From Gemmiger formicilis (lineage in GTDB: Bacteria > Bacillota > Clostridia > Oscillospirales > Ruminococcaceae): a DNA stretch of 64,000 bases. Below, piece after piece: positions 53,168 through 61,917 of the stretch (position 1 is its first letter; every line of letters begins with the position of its first letter). The stretch is taken from contig NZ_WQOH01000004.1 of NCBI RefSeq assembly GCF_018784445.1, forward strand, positions 278,330 to 342,329. Direction: 5' to 3'. The position numbers and the translations under genes are program-made. The notes below the pieces were generated by a model that worked only from the letters and a program-made list of their open reading frames with translations, was not told where the DNA came from and ran no database searches.

Positions 53168-54126
53168 TTTTTTGGGCGGTGCTGGGCGGTTTTTTGCTGG
53201 ATGCCGTTTTCGGCGATCCGGTGTGGCTGCTGCACCCGGTCGTGCTGATGGGGCGGTGCATCACGGCGCTGGAAAAGCGCCTGCGTGCCGCCCTGCCCAA
53301 AACGCCACAGGGTGAGCTGGCGGGCGGCTGCATTGTGGCGGCGGTGCTGCCGCTGGGGACACTGGCTGTGACCGGGCTTTCCTGCTGGGGTGCATCAAAA
53401 ATCCATCCGCTGCTGGGGCTGGTGCTGCAAATGTTCTGGTGCGCCCAGGCGCTGGCGGCGCGTGATCTTGTGCGGGAGAGCATGAACGTGTACAGGGAAC
53501 TGCAAAGGGGCGACCTGCCCGCCGCCCGCAAGGCCGTGGCGCGTATTGTGGGGCGAGACACCCAGAACCTGACTGCCGATGGCGTGACGAAAGCTGCCGT
53601 AGAGACAGTGGCCGAGAACGCCAGCGACGGTGTGATCGCACCGCTTTTGTATATGCTTATCGGTGGTGCACCGTTGGCGCTGACCTACAAGGCCATAAAC
53701 ACGATGGATAGTATGCTCGGCTACAAAAACGAGAGATATCTCTATTTTGGGCGCTGTGCCGCCAAATTGGACGACGCTGCCAACTGGTTGCCCAGCCGCC
53801 TGGCCGCCCTCTTGTGGGTCTGCGCGGCGGCCTTGACCGGCAGCAGCGCGGCGGGGGCATGGCACATCTGGCGGCGGGATCGCTGCAACCACGCCAGCCC
53901 CAACAGCGCCCAGACCGAGAGCGCCTGCGCCGGGGCCTTGGGCGTGCAGTTGGCAGGGCCAGCCTACTATTTTGGCGAGTATTACGATAAACCGACGATC
54001 GGCGACCCACTGCGCCCGGTGGAACCGCAGGATATTCTGCGGGCTGACCGAATGATGTACGCCGAGAGTACGCTGGCGCTGGCCTTGGGACTGGCCGTGC
54101 GGGCGCTGTTTGTGTTTGGATTGTGA
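53161..54126 (+). CDS. cbiB: Adenosylcobinamide-phosphate synthase, membrane
   Basis: The 321-residue integral membrane protein has LDAVFGDPVWLLHPVVLMGR, RIVGRDTQNL, ETVAENASDGVIAPLLYMLIGG and AINTMDSMLGYKNERYLYFG, all typical of CbiB/CobD. It attaches the aminopropanol phosphate side chain to adenosylcobyric acid. The ATG at 53161 overlaps the end of cobC by 7 bp. Confidence 0.94.
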   Translation: MLIFWAVLGGFLLDAVFGDPVWLLHPVVLMGRCITALEKRLRAALPKTPQGELAGGCIVAAVLPLGTLAVTGLSCWGASKIHPLLGLVLQMFWCAQALAARDLVRESMNVYRELQRGDLPAARKAVARIVGRDTQNLTADGVTKAAVETVAENASDGVIAPLLYMLIGGAPLALTYKAINTMDSMLGYKNERYLYFGRCAAKLDDAANWLPSRLAALLWVCAAALTGSSAAGAWHIWRRDRCNHASPNSAQTESACAGALGVQLAGPAYYFGEYYDKPTIGDPLRPVEPQDILRADRMMYAESTLALALGLAVRALFVFGL

Positions 54127-54136
54127 GGCAACAAAA

Positions 54137-55189
54137 ATGAAGTTGGTACATGGCGGAGACTGGGCGGGCTACCGGGCAGAATTTGGCCGCGATGCGCTGG
54201 ATTTTTCGGCCAATGTCAGCCCACTGGGCCTGCCTGCGGGCGTGGCGGCGGCCATCACGGCGGCGCTGCCAATGGCAGACCGCTACCCGGATCCGTTGTG
54301 CCGCGACCTGCGGACGGCGCTGGCAGAGGCTGAGGGCGTACCCGCCGAACAAATTTTGTGCGGCAACGGGGCAGCGGATTTGATTTTCCGCCTGGCGCTG
54401 GCCCTGCGCCCGCGCCGCGCGCTGCTGCCCGCGCCCACCTTTGCCGAGTATGCCGCCGCGCTGGATACCGTGGGCTGTACGGTGCAGCGTGTGTTTTTGC
54501 AGGAAGAAAACGACTTTGCCGTGGCGGATGACTTTGTGGATGCCGTGACCGACGATATCGACGCTGTCTTTTTGTGCCAGCCCAACAACCCTACCGGACA
54601 GGTCACACCGCCGGAACTGGTGCAAAAACTGCTGCGCCGCTGTGCCGCCTGCGGCGCGGTGTTGGTGGTGGACGAGTGCTTTTTGGACTTTTTACCCGAC
54701 CGCGATGCACTGACTGCTAAACGATTTTTACACGATGCATCGAATCTTATCATCCTAAAGGCCTTTACCAAGCTCTACGCCATGGCGGGCGTGCGGCTGG
54801 GGTACGTACTGTGCAGGAATGCCGTGCTGATGGACAAAATGCGTGCGGCGGGGCAGCCGTGGGCGGTGTCCAGCCTTGCGCAGGCGGCAGGGCTGGCAGC
54901 GCTGGGCGAGACTGCCTACGCCGACCGTGTGCGGAACCTCATTGCCGAGGAACGCCCCAAGCTGGCAGCGGGACTGCGTGCCCTGGGGTTGTACGTGGTA
55001 GGGGGCCGGGCCAACTACCTGCTGTTCCAGGCCCCTGCCGACTTTGGCGAAACCCTGCGCCGGCGCGGTGCGGTCGTGCGCAGCTGCGCCAACTACCCGG
55101 GTTTGGATGGCAGCTGGTACCGTACCGCTGTGCGTACCAACGCCGAAAATCAAAAGCTGTTGCAAATCATGGGGGAGGTGCTGGCGTGA
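54137..55189 (+). CDS. cobD: Threonine-phosphate decarboxylase (PLP enzyme)
   Basis: The 350-residue class I/II aminotransferase-fold enzyme has LDFSANVSPLGLP, LCGNGAADLIFRLALAL, FLCQPNNPTGQVTPP, VDECFLDFL and the PLP lysine in ILKAFTKLYAMAGVRLGY. It makes aminopropanol phosphate for CbiB, the adjacent gene. The histidinol-phosphate aminotransferase family is similar, but NVSPLG and context support CobD. The ATG at 54137 is preferred over an upstream in-frame ATG inside cbiB. Confidence 0.92.
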   Translation: MKLVHGGDWAGYRAEFGRDALDFSANVSPLGLPAGVAAAITAALPMADRYPDPLCRDLRTALAEAEGVPAEQILCGNGAADLIFRLALALRPRRALLPAPTFAEYAAALDTVGCTVQRVFLQEENDFAVADDFVDAVTDDIDAVFLCQPNNPTGQVTPPELVQKLLRRCAACGAVLVVDECFLDFLPDRDALTAKRFLHDASNLIILKAFTKLYAMAGVRLGYVLCRNAVLMDKMRAAGQPWAVSSLAQAAGLAALGETAYADRVRNLIAEERPKLAAGLRALGLYVVGGRANYLLFQAPADFGETLRRRGAVVRSCANYPGLDGSWYRTAVRTNAENQKLLQIMGEVLA

Positions 55190-56685
55190 GCAAAGCAAAA
55201 TGTATCATGGTGCAGGGCACGATGAGCGGCGCAGGGAAAAGCCTGCTCTGCGCCGCACTCTGCCGCATTTTTGCCCAGGATGGCTACAAGACGGCACCGT
55301 TCAAAAGCCAGAACATGGCGTTGAACAGCTTTGTGACCCGCGACGGGCTGGAAATGGGCCGCGCCCAAGTCGTGCAGGCCCAGGCCGCGGGCGTGGAGCC
55401 GGATGTGCGGATGAACCCGATTTTGCTCAAACCCAGCAGTGACATTGGCAGTCAGGTCATCGTCAACGGCGAGGTGCGCGGCGATATGCCCGCACAGGAA
55501 TATTTCCGCCATAAAAAGGCGCTGATCCCCGATATTCTGCGTGCCTACGACAGTCTGGCCGAGGAATTCGATGTCGTTGTCATCGAGGGCGCGGGCAGCC
55601 CAGCCGAGATCAACCTGAAGGCAGACGACATCGTCAATATGGGGCTGGCGAAGCTGGTGAACGCCCCGGTGCTGCTGGCCGGGGATATCGACCGGGGCGG
55701 CGTGTTTGCGCAGCTGTACGGTACGGTGGAACTGCTGGAACCCGATGAGCGGGCACGGATCAAAGGACTTATCATCAATAAATTCCGCGGGGATGTGGAG
55801 ATCCTGCGCCCTGGTCTGACGATGCTGGAAGAAAAGACCTGCCTGCCGGTGGTAGGCGTAGTGCCGTATCTGAAAGTGGATATCGAGGACGAGGACTCGC
55901 TCTCGATGCGGCTGGAACAAAAAAGTACCGTAAAACCGTTGGATATCGCCGTTGTGCGATTGCCGCATATATCGAATTTCACCGATTTTATACCACTGGA
56001 GCAGCACCCGCTGCTGAGCGTGCGGTACGTGCAGACCGCGCGGGAGCTGGGTGTGCCTGATTTAGTCATTTTGCCCGGCACGAAAAACACGGTGGGGGAC
56101 CTGCTTTGGCTGCGGCAGTCCGGACTGGAGGCCGCGCTGCTGAAACTGGCGGCAGGCGGCACGCCGATATTGGGCGTCTGCGGCGGCTACCAGATGTTGG
56201 GCCAAACGCTGGACGACAGCCAGGGCACCGAGAGCGGCCGCCCGCAAACGCTGCGCGGGCTGGGACTGCTGCCGACACAGACAATTTTTACCGCCGACAA
56301 GCGCCGCGCCCAAATCGAAGCCAGCGCCGCCGCGCCCTTTGCGGGGGCCGCGCTGACCGGGTACGAAATCCACACAGGCCGTACTGCCGTGCAGGGGGCG
56401 CCGTTCTGCACCCACGCCGACGGCACATCCGAGGGCTGTGTGCAGGGCACGGTGTTCGGGACCTATCTGCATGGCCTGTTTGACAGCGGTGAGCTGACCG
56501 AGCGGCTGGCGGCGTATCTCTGCGCACGCAAGGGGATTGCCCCCGAGGCCGCCGCGCCCATTCCGATGGCCGCCTACCGCGAACAGCAATTCGACCTGCT
56601 GGCCGACGGTGTGCGCCGCGCCCTGGATATGGACGCTGTCTACGCAGCCATAGGACTTGTAAACCCGAAAGGAGACAAAAAATGA
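55186..56685 (+). CDS. cbiP: Cobyric acid synthase
   Basis: The 499-residue amidase has KCIMVQGTMSGAGKSLLCAAL, PFKSQNMALNSFVTRDGLEMGRAQ, LLAGDIDRGGVFAQL and a C-terminal glutamine amidotransferase domain with GVCGGYQMLG (nucleophile Cys) and YLHGLFDSG. It amidates the b, d, e and g side chains. The start is a GTG at 55186 whose last bases form the cobD stop (GTGA). Its end overlaps cbiC. Confidence 0.95.
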   Translation: MSKAKCIMVQGTMSGAGKSLLCAALCRIFAQDGYKTAPFKSQNMALNSFVTRDGLEMGRAQVVQAQAAGVEPDVRMNPILLKPSSDIGSQVIVNGEVRGDMPAQEYFRHKKALIPDILRAYDSLAEEFDVVVIEGAGSPAEINLKADDIVNMGLAKLVNAPVLLAGDIDRGGVFAQLYGTVELLEPDERARIKGLIINKFRGDVEILRPGLTMLEEKTCLPVVGVVPYLKVDIEDEDSLSMRLEQKSTVKPLDIAVVRLPHISNFTDFIPLEQHPLLSVRYVQTARELGVPDLVILPGTKNTVGDLLWLRQSGLEAALLKLAAGGTPILGVCGGYQMLGQTLDDSQGTESGRPQTLRGLGLLPTQTIFTADKRRAQIEASAAAPFAGAALTGYEIHTGRTAVQGAPFCTHADGTSEGCVQGTVFGTYLHGLFDSGELTERLAAYLCARKGIAPEAAAPIPMAAYREQQFDLLADGVRRALDMDAVYAAIGLVNPKGDKK

Positions 56686-57353
56686 CGCCGCAGCATCATT
56701 TGCCCGCTGATATTGAGCGCACGAGCATGGGCATCATCACGGCGGAACTGGCCACGCGGGGATTGCAAATCCCGGAGGAAAGCGCCGCTGTTGTCAAGCG
56801 GGTCATCCACACCACAGCGGATTTTGACTATGCCGAAAATCTGCACTTCACCCCCGGCGCGGTGGCGGCGGGCATGGCCGCCGTGCGCAGCGGAGTGACG
56901 ATCATCACCGACACAAATATGGCGCTGGCAGGCATCACCAAGCCCGGACTGGCGCGGCTGGGCGGGCAGGCGCTCTGCTTTATGGCGGACCCCGCTGTGG
57001 CCGCAGCGGCCAAGCAGGCAGGCACGACCCGCGCCGTGGTCGCCATGCACAAGGCCGCACGGGACTACCCCGGCGCGGTGCTGGCTGTCGGCAACGCCCC
57101 CACGGCGCTGCTGACCATCGTGGAAGAAATCGAAAACGGCCTGCGCCCGGCGCTGGTCATCGGCGTGCCGGTGGGCTTTGTGAACGTGGTAGAAAGCAAG
57201 GAACGCCTTTTTGCCGTCTGCACGCAGTATGGCGTGCCCGCCATTGTGGCCATGGGCCGTAAGGGCGGCAGCAACGTTGCCGCCGCCATCTGCAATGCAC
57301 TCATCTACTCCGCCGCCGAGATGCTCGACCCTGCGGCAAGAGGATGGCAGTAA
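56682..57353 (+). CDS. cbiC: Cobalt-precorrin-8 methylmutase
   Basis: The 223-residue enzyme has RVIHTTADFDYAENL with the active-site histidine, ITDTNMALAGITKPGLARLG, AVGNAPTALLTIVEEIENG, VIGVPVGFVNVVESKE and ARGWQ-like end. It moves the methyl group from C-11 to C-12, forming cobyrinate. It is the last gene of the cobalamin chain and is followed by a terminator. Confidence 0.95.
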   Translation: MTPQHHLPADIERTSMGIITAELATRGLQIPEESAAVVKRVIHTTADFDYAENLHFTPGAVAAGMAAVRSGVTIITDTNMALAGITKPGLARLGGQALCFMADPAVAAAAKQAGTTRAVVAMHKAARDYPGAVLAVGNAPTALLTIVEEIENGLRPALVIGVPVGFVNVVESKERLFAVCTQYGVPAIVAMGRKGGSNVAAAICNALIYSAAEMLDPAARGWQ

Positions 57354-57398
57354 TACACTTTCTACCCCCGGTGTTTCCCTACAACCGAAAATTTTGGC

Positions 57399-57431
57399 GC
57401 GGAGGAGGCGTTTTGCCTCCTCCGCTTTTTT
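57399..57431 (+). terminator. Terminator of the cobalamin operon
   Basis: GCGGAGGAGGC (57399-57409) and GCCTCCTCCGC (57415-57425) with six T (57426-57431). Confidence 0.93.
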
Positions 57432-57538
57432 GTTTCCCTATAAAATCCGTCAGCGTTTCTCCGGCTTCCTGCCTGAATTTTGCAGAAAGGTGCTGCCGGA
57501 TAAAGTTGGACACGGGAATGGTACTTTAGTATCCTGCT

Positions 57539-57720
57539 GCTGCGGCACGGCATCTGCGTTGCCAAAATGCTCGATAATGTCGGGTTGCGGTACCCGCATC
57601 GTGCTTCGGGGACAAAAGCCCCTCGCACTCTGCGACCGCTGCCCCTGCTTCGGTTCGCTGTATCCGCCACTGGCGGCGCTCGCTTTTGCTTGACTGCGCG
57701 ACCATTTACGAATGTGGATT
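57539..57720. repeat. Intergenic repeat sharing 39 bp with the recQ-leader element
   Basis: Positions 57539-57577 are identical to 30332-30370. The following 140 bp hold several GC-rich hairpins (GGGG/CCCC around ACAAAAG, GCCGCCACTGGCGGC-like) and no credible gene. It appears to be a relative or fragment of the foldback element in the recQ leader. It fills most of the gap between the cobalamin terminator and the next gene. Confidence 0.6.
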
Positions 57721-57761
57721 TTCGTTTAAAGACGTTAAATGGCAATAGAATTACGGAAATA

Positions 57762-58904
57762 TCAGGTCAGGGCCCAAGCGCCCATCAGAAGGGCCAGAAA
57801 CACTACATTGGAAATAGTAAACATCGCAAAATAGTGCCCTTTTTCAGCAGGTACTTCATTTGCAATCTGTCGATAAGAAATCAGGCTTGCCATGGATGCA
57901 ATTAATGTGCCAAGGCCACCAAGGTTTGTGCCAATAATCAGCGCACGGAAATTATCGGTAAATCCAGAAAGCAGGATGGCAGCAGGCACATTACTGGTCA
58001 CTTGAGAGGCCAGAACGGATACGAAAACCTCATGGCCGGCCAGAATATTCTGCAACCATCCAGAGAACGCTTCAATCCGACCTAAGTTCCCGATGAAAAT
58101 GAACAGTGCTACAAAGGTAAGAATCAGAGAATAGTCTACGCGGCCAAGAGTGGGGCGGTCGGCAAAGAAGGCGCACAGCAAGATAGCGACGAATGCAACA
58201 CCGTATGGGAGAACACGCAATACAACCAATAAACAGGCGACGAACAGAATACCGTACAACGCAATGAGTTTCTTGTTGGGTTCTGAGTTTACCGCAGAAT
58301 GAGTTACAACAATGGCGGAACCTTCACGGCATAGCCATACTGCCCATATAGCAATAAGCACTAATGCTATGATGGAATAGGGGAGCATCAACAGAACAAA
58401 AGAGCTCATATCCATCCCGCTCTTGCCATACAAATACAGGTTTTGGGGATTGCCCAGTGGTGTAAGCATACTGCCAAGGTTGGCAGCTATCGTCTGCATA
58501 CAGACGATAGGGAGGAGCAGTTTTCTACGAACAGATGCGTTCAAACGATTCAGAACGACAAACGTAAATGGCACGAATGTTAGCAGCGATACATCGTTTG
58601 TTATCAGCATACTGCTGAAGAAGCATAGGCCAGCGAGAACAACTGTTAGCTGCAAAGTGGTGCGGGTATGAGATAGGAGGGCATGGCCGAGTCTATCAAA
58701 TACGCCTTGCCCTCTCAGTCCGGCCATAACTGTCATTAGCGAAAACAGGATTGCAAGAGTACGGAAATCGATATATCCGAGGTATTCTGCGTCCGGGGGG
58801 ACAAAGAAAGCGGAAATGATCGCCAAACAAGTGGCAATGCTCAGGACAGGTTCTTTCTGAAAAATGTGCTTACTCATCATAAATAAGATTCTCTTCCCAA
58901 TCAT
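57762..58904 (-). CDS. Ion-transporter superfamily permease (ArsB/CitMHS-like)
   Basis: The 380-residue protein has ten or more helices and IT-superfamily motifs: FRTLAILFSLMTVMAGLRGQGVFDRL, LITNDVSLLTFVPFTFVVL, NLGSMLTPLGNPQNLYLY and SNVPAAILLSGFT. These families move arsenite, Na+, citrate or dicarboxylates; the ligand here is unknown. The ATG at 58904 lies 3 bp after the rhomboid stop with GGAAGAG before it; MSKHIF at 58877 is an alternative start. Composition is AT-richer than in flanking genes. Confidence 0.85.
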   Translation of the reverse strand: MIGKRILFMMSKHIFQKEPVLSIATCLAIISAFFVPPDAEYLGYIDFRTLAILFSLMTVMAGLRGQGVFDRLGHALLSHTRTTLQLTVVLAGLCFFSSMLITNDVSLLTFVPFTFVVLNRLNASVRRKLLLPIVCMQTIAANLGSMLTPLGNPQNLYLYGKSGMDMSSFVLLMLPYSIIALVLIAIWAVWLCREGSAIVVTHSAVNSEPNKKLIALYGILFVACLLVVLRVLPYGVAFVAILLCAFFADRPTLGRVDYSLILTFVALFIFIGNLGRIEAFSGWLQNILAGHEVFVSVLASQVTSNVPAAILLSGFTDNFRALIIGTNLGGLGTLIASMASLISYRQIANEVPAEKGHYFAMFTISNVVFLALLMGAWALT

Positions 58905-58907
58905 TCG

Positions 58908-59477
58908 TTATCTCTTCCGGACGGCAAAACCAAAAGCTGTACCGCAAATACCACCGACAATGTGCATAAAGTTAGCTACATTATCTTGTATAAAGAGGAT
59001 ACTGTATACCTGCTGGCTTAAGTACAGCACGCCAACCAAGATGAAGGTGATAGGGATATCTCCATTCTTACTGCCGGCCAAACTGGAGAGCATGATGAGC
59101 ATGAATACGATACCGGATGCGCCAAGCAATGCAGAAGTGGGGAACAGCACACACTGCAATATGCCGGATACCAGCGCGGTCATAAGGATACCGCTTAGAA
59201 GTGTTCGGCTTCCATATCGTTCTTCCAAGGGTGGAGCGATAACAAGGAAGAGGAGCATATTGTTTATAAAGTGATTCCAACCGCCGTGGCCAAGGACATG
59301 ACCGAACAACCGGACATAGAATAGCGGATCCGTCATCGACGAGCGATACACACTAAACAGGTGCGAGGTTGTCCAGCTGTTTGTTAAGTAGCCCAATACC
59401 AGAGAGGCGAGGGACAAAAAGAAAAAGGTCAGTGTGACGGGGGCATTGTATTGGAGTCGGATGCTGCTGCGTTTCAT
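58908..59477 (-). CDS. Rhomboid family intramembrane serine protease
   Basis: The 189-residue protein has six hydrophobic helices and the rhomboid active site: NHFINNMLLF after GHGG, the catalytic serine in LLGASGIVFM, and a histidine in NFMHIVGGICG in the last helix. It cleaves membrane proteins within their helices. It is upstream of, and apparently co-transcribed with, the ion-transporter-like gene, 3 bp apart. An extended -10 (TGCTATACT, minus strand, TATACT at 59509-59514) and GGAGGAA precede it. The substrate is unknown. Confidence 0.9.
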   Translation of the reverse strand: MKRSSIRLQYNAPVTLTFFFLSLASLVLGYLTNSWTTSHLFSVYRSSMTDPLFYVRLFGHVLGHGGWNHFINNMLLFLVIAPPLEERYGSRTLLSGILMTALVSGILQCVLFPTSALLGASGIVFMLIMLSSLAGSKNGDIPITFILVGVLYLSQQVYSILFIQDNVANFMHIVGGICGTAFGFAVRKR

Positions 59478-59722
59478 AGAAGTTCCTCCATCGTTATTGG
59501 ATATTATTAGTATAGCACATTAGAGCGAAATATGTTGCAGAATAGAAAATAATCTGGAAGAGTAAAAAAAGTAAATAGAAACCATTTAAAGACGATTGGA
59601 TATTTCACAGGGAAGATACGCAGCAGTGGTCAAATAGTAGTCAGCAAGGGCTGCCCCTGCAGCGGGATAATTTGTGTGCTATCCTTTTATAATACCGGAA
59701 GATGAGCACAATGACGCTTCAA

Positions 59723-59744
59723 TTAGATAAATATTTTTATCTAA
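59723..59744. promoter_or_regulatory. 22-bp palindrome upstream of the fatty acid operon, candidate operator
   Basis: Perfect arms TTAGATAAA (59723-59731) and TTTATCTAA (59736-59744) around TATT, ending 5 bp before the -35 box. It is placed like a repressor or activator site for a fatty-acid regulator. It is not an obvious match to the FapR or FabT consensus known to me. The rest of the 59478-59832 spacer contains the two divergent promoters and nothing else recognised. Confidence 0.6.
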
Positions 59745-59749
59745 TAATA

Positions 59750-59777
59750 TTGACATTCGAAGCAAATGTGCTATAAT
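59750..59777 (+). promoter_or_regulatory. Promoter of the fatty acid synthesis operon
   Basis: Consensus TTGACA (59750-59755), a 16-bp spacer and TATAAT (59772-59777), 55 bp before the acpP ATG. Confidence 0.85.
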
Positions 59778-59832
59778 GACCTCATTGGCAATTACGTCAA
59801 TTTATTTAGTTAAATTATGTGAGGTACGTAGT

Positions 59833-60063
59833 ATGAGCTTTGAAGAATTGAAAGAAGTATTTGTTGACACCCTGAGCTGCGATGCTGACAAGGTCACAAT
59901 GGATGCCAGCCTGACCGAGGACTTGCAGGCGGACAGCTTGGATGCTGTAGAGCTGAACATGGCGTTTGAGGACAAGTTCGGCGTTACGATCGCCGACGAG
60001 GATCTGGGGACGCTTAAAACCGTGGGCGATATCTTCAACTATCTGGCTGCACGGGCAGCCTGA
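59833..60063 (+). CDS. acpP: Acyl carrier protein
   Basis: The 76-residue acidic protein has the phosphopantetheine site DSLDAVEL with Ser35, plus the ACP helix pattern (FEELKEVFVDTLSCDADKVT, DEDLGTLKTVGDIFNYL). It carries growing acyl chains in type II fatty acid synthesis. The ATG at 59833 follows a GAGG site. It is the first gene of the fab/acc operon. Confidence 0.95.
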   Translation: MSFEELKEVFVDTLSCDADKVTMDASLTEDLQADSLDAVELNMAFEDKFGVTIADEDLGTLKTVGDIFNYLAARAA

Positions 60064-60076
60064 AGGGTATTGCGGA

Positions 60077-60961
60077 ATGAGTGCCATTGAAAAGCTGTTC
60101 CCGACCAGCCCGCAGGAGCGCAGCTTTCAGATGAAAGCCCGCCGCGATGCCGGTACGGCTGCGCCCAACTGGGTGCCGCCGCAATTTGTCGCCTGCAAAA
60201 AATGCGGCCGCCGCGCCACCCGTCAGGTTTGGACCAAAAGCCTGTATGTTTGCCCCAACTGCGGGGTGCATCTGCCCATCGGGGCCTATTATCGGTTTAG
60301 TACGGTTTTGGATCACGGAACCTTTAAAGAACTGAACCCGGACATTGCGCCCAACGATGTGCTGCATTTTCCTGATTATCCGGAAAAGCTGGCCGCTGCT
60401 TCGGTCAAGACCGGCCTGAAAGAAGCCGCCGTTACAGCAACCGGCAAGATCGGCGGCGTGCAGGCGGTGGTCGCTGTGTTGGACAGCCGCTTTTTTATGG
60501 GCAGCATGAGCACCGCTGTTGGTGAGAAAATCACACGTGCGATCGAGTACGCTGCCGACAAGCACCTGCCGCTCATCATTTTTTCTGCCAGCGGCGGCGC
60601 ACGGATGCAGGAGGGGATTTTCAGCCTGATGCAGATGGCCAAAACCAGCGCTGCGCTGGAACGGTTCAACCGCAGCGGCGGGTTGTACATCAGTGTGCTG
60701 ACTCACCCCACCACAGGCGGAGTTACGGCAAGCTTTGCCAGTCTGGGTGATATTACGCTCGCCGAACCGGGGGCGCTCATCGGCTTTGCAGGGCCGCGCG
60801 TCATTGAACAGACCATCGGTGAAAAACTGCCCGACGGGTTCCAACGCAGCGAGTTCCAGCTGGAACACGGCTTTGTGGATCAGGTCGTGCCGCGCACCGA
60901 GTTAAAAGAGGTCTTAACACGGCTCTTGCAGCTCCACACACAGGGGAGGAAGCGCAGATGA
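60077..60961 (+). CDS. accD: Acetyl-CoA carboxylase carboxyltransferase subunit beta
   Basis: The 294-residue protein has the AccD zinc ribbon (CKKCGRRATRQVW and CPNCG), and crotonase-fold segments IIFSASGGARMQEGIFSLMQMAKTS, THPTTGGVTASFASLGD, GFAGPRVIEQTIGEKLPDGFQ and EHGFVDQVV. With AccA it forms malonyl-CoA from carboxybiotin. Its stop overlaps accA (ATGA). accB and accC are not in the window. Confidence 0.95.
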   Translation: MSAIEKLFPTSPQERSFQMKARRDAGTAAPNWVPPQFVACKKCGRRATRQVWTKSLYVCPNCGVHLPIGAYYRFSTVLDHGTFKELNPDIAPNDVLHFPDYPEKLAAASVKTGLKEAAVTATGKIGGVQAVVAVLDSRFFMGSMSTAVGEKITRAIEYAADKHLPLIIFSASGGARMQEGIFSLMQMAKTSAALERFNRSGGLYISVLTHPTTGGVTASFASLGDITLAEPGALIGFAGPRVIEQTIGEKLPDGFQRSEFQLEHGFVDQVVPRTELKEVLTRLLQLHTQGRKRR

Positions 60962-61917
60962 TCAAGGAAGTTTTGCAGCAATTGGAACCGCTGGACGCGC
61001 AGATCGACGCGCTGTGCAGCCGTGCCGATGACGCCGAAATGGCGAACACGACCGCCCATGCGGCCGAACTGGCCGAGCTTTCCGCAGAGGAAAATGCGCT
61101 TTTACAGCGCTGCACCTCGCTGACGGCGGAGGACCGTGTTTTTCTGGCCCGCCGCCCTGACCGCCCGCACATTACCGAAATAATCGATAACTTGTTTACT
61201 GACTTTTTTGAGCAGTGCGGCGACCGACAATGCAAAGAGGATGCGGCCATTTTATGCGGAATCGCACGGTTCCACGGGATGCCCGTTACCGTTTTGGGGC
61301 ACCGCAAAGGGACCACGCTGGAAGAGAACCTGCGTTGCAACTTTGGTATGCCGGGACCGGAGGGCTACCGCAAGGCCCTGCGCGTGATGAAACAGGCAGA
61401 AAAATTTCACCGTCCCATCATCACTTTTATTGACACTCCCGGTGCTTACCCTGGCAAGGATGCTGAAGAACGCGGTCAGGGGGAAGCCATTGCCCGCAAC
61501 CTGATGGAAATGAGCGGCCTGACCGTCCCGGTGTTGGCCATTGTCACAGGCGAGGGATCCAGCGGCGGCGCACTGGGGCTGGGCGTTGCCAACCACATTC
61601 TGATGCTGGAAAATGCCGTGTACTCAGTGCTCAGCCCCGAGGGATTTGCCAGTATTTTGTGGAAAGATGCTTCCCGCAGCGGTGAGGCATGCACCATGAT
61701 GAAGCTGACGGCACAGGACCTGTACGCAGATGGCATCGTGGAAGAGATCATCCCCGAACCGCTGGGCGGCGCACAGCGTGGGCGGCAGCTGCTTTTCAGC
61801 CGGTTGGATACCGCTATTGCGGTACACCTTGCTGCCTTATGCAAGATGAGCGGCAAGGCCTTGGCCGACCAGCGATACAAAAAATACCGCCGCATCGGAG
61901 AAATGAGGGGCGCATGA
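60958..61917 (+). CDS. accA: Acetyl-CoA carboxylase carboxyltransferase subunit alpha
   Basis: The 319-residue protein has the AccA N-terminal helical part and RPHITEIIDNLFTDFFEQCGD, GHRKGTTLEENLRCNFGMPGPEGYRKALRVM, FIDTPGAYPGKDAEERGQGEAIARNL and GEGSSGGALGLGVANHILML. It is the partner of AccD. ATGA overlaps accD and fabH. Confidence 0.95.
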   Translation: MIKEVLQQLEPLDAQIDALCSRADDAEMANTTAHAAELAELSAEENALLQRCTSLTAEDRVFLARRPDRPHITEIIDNLFTDFFEQCGDRQCKEDAAILCGIARFHGMPVTVLGHRKGTTLEENLRCNFGMPGPEGYRKALRVMKQAEKFHRPIITFIDTPGAYPGKDAEERGQGEAIARNLMEMSGLTVPVLAIVTGEGSSGGALGLGVANHILMLENAVYSVLSPEGFASILWKDASRSGEACTMMKLTAQDLYADGIVEEIIPEPLGGAQRGRQLLFSRLDTAIAVHLAALCKMSGKALADQRYKKYRRIGEMRGA

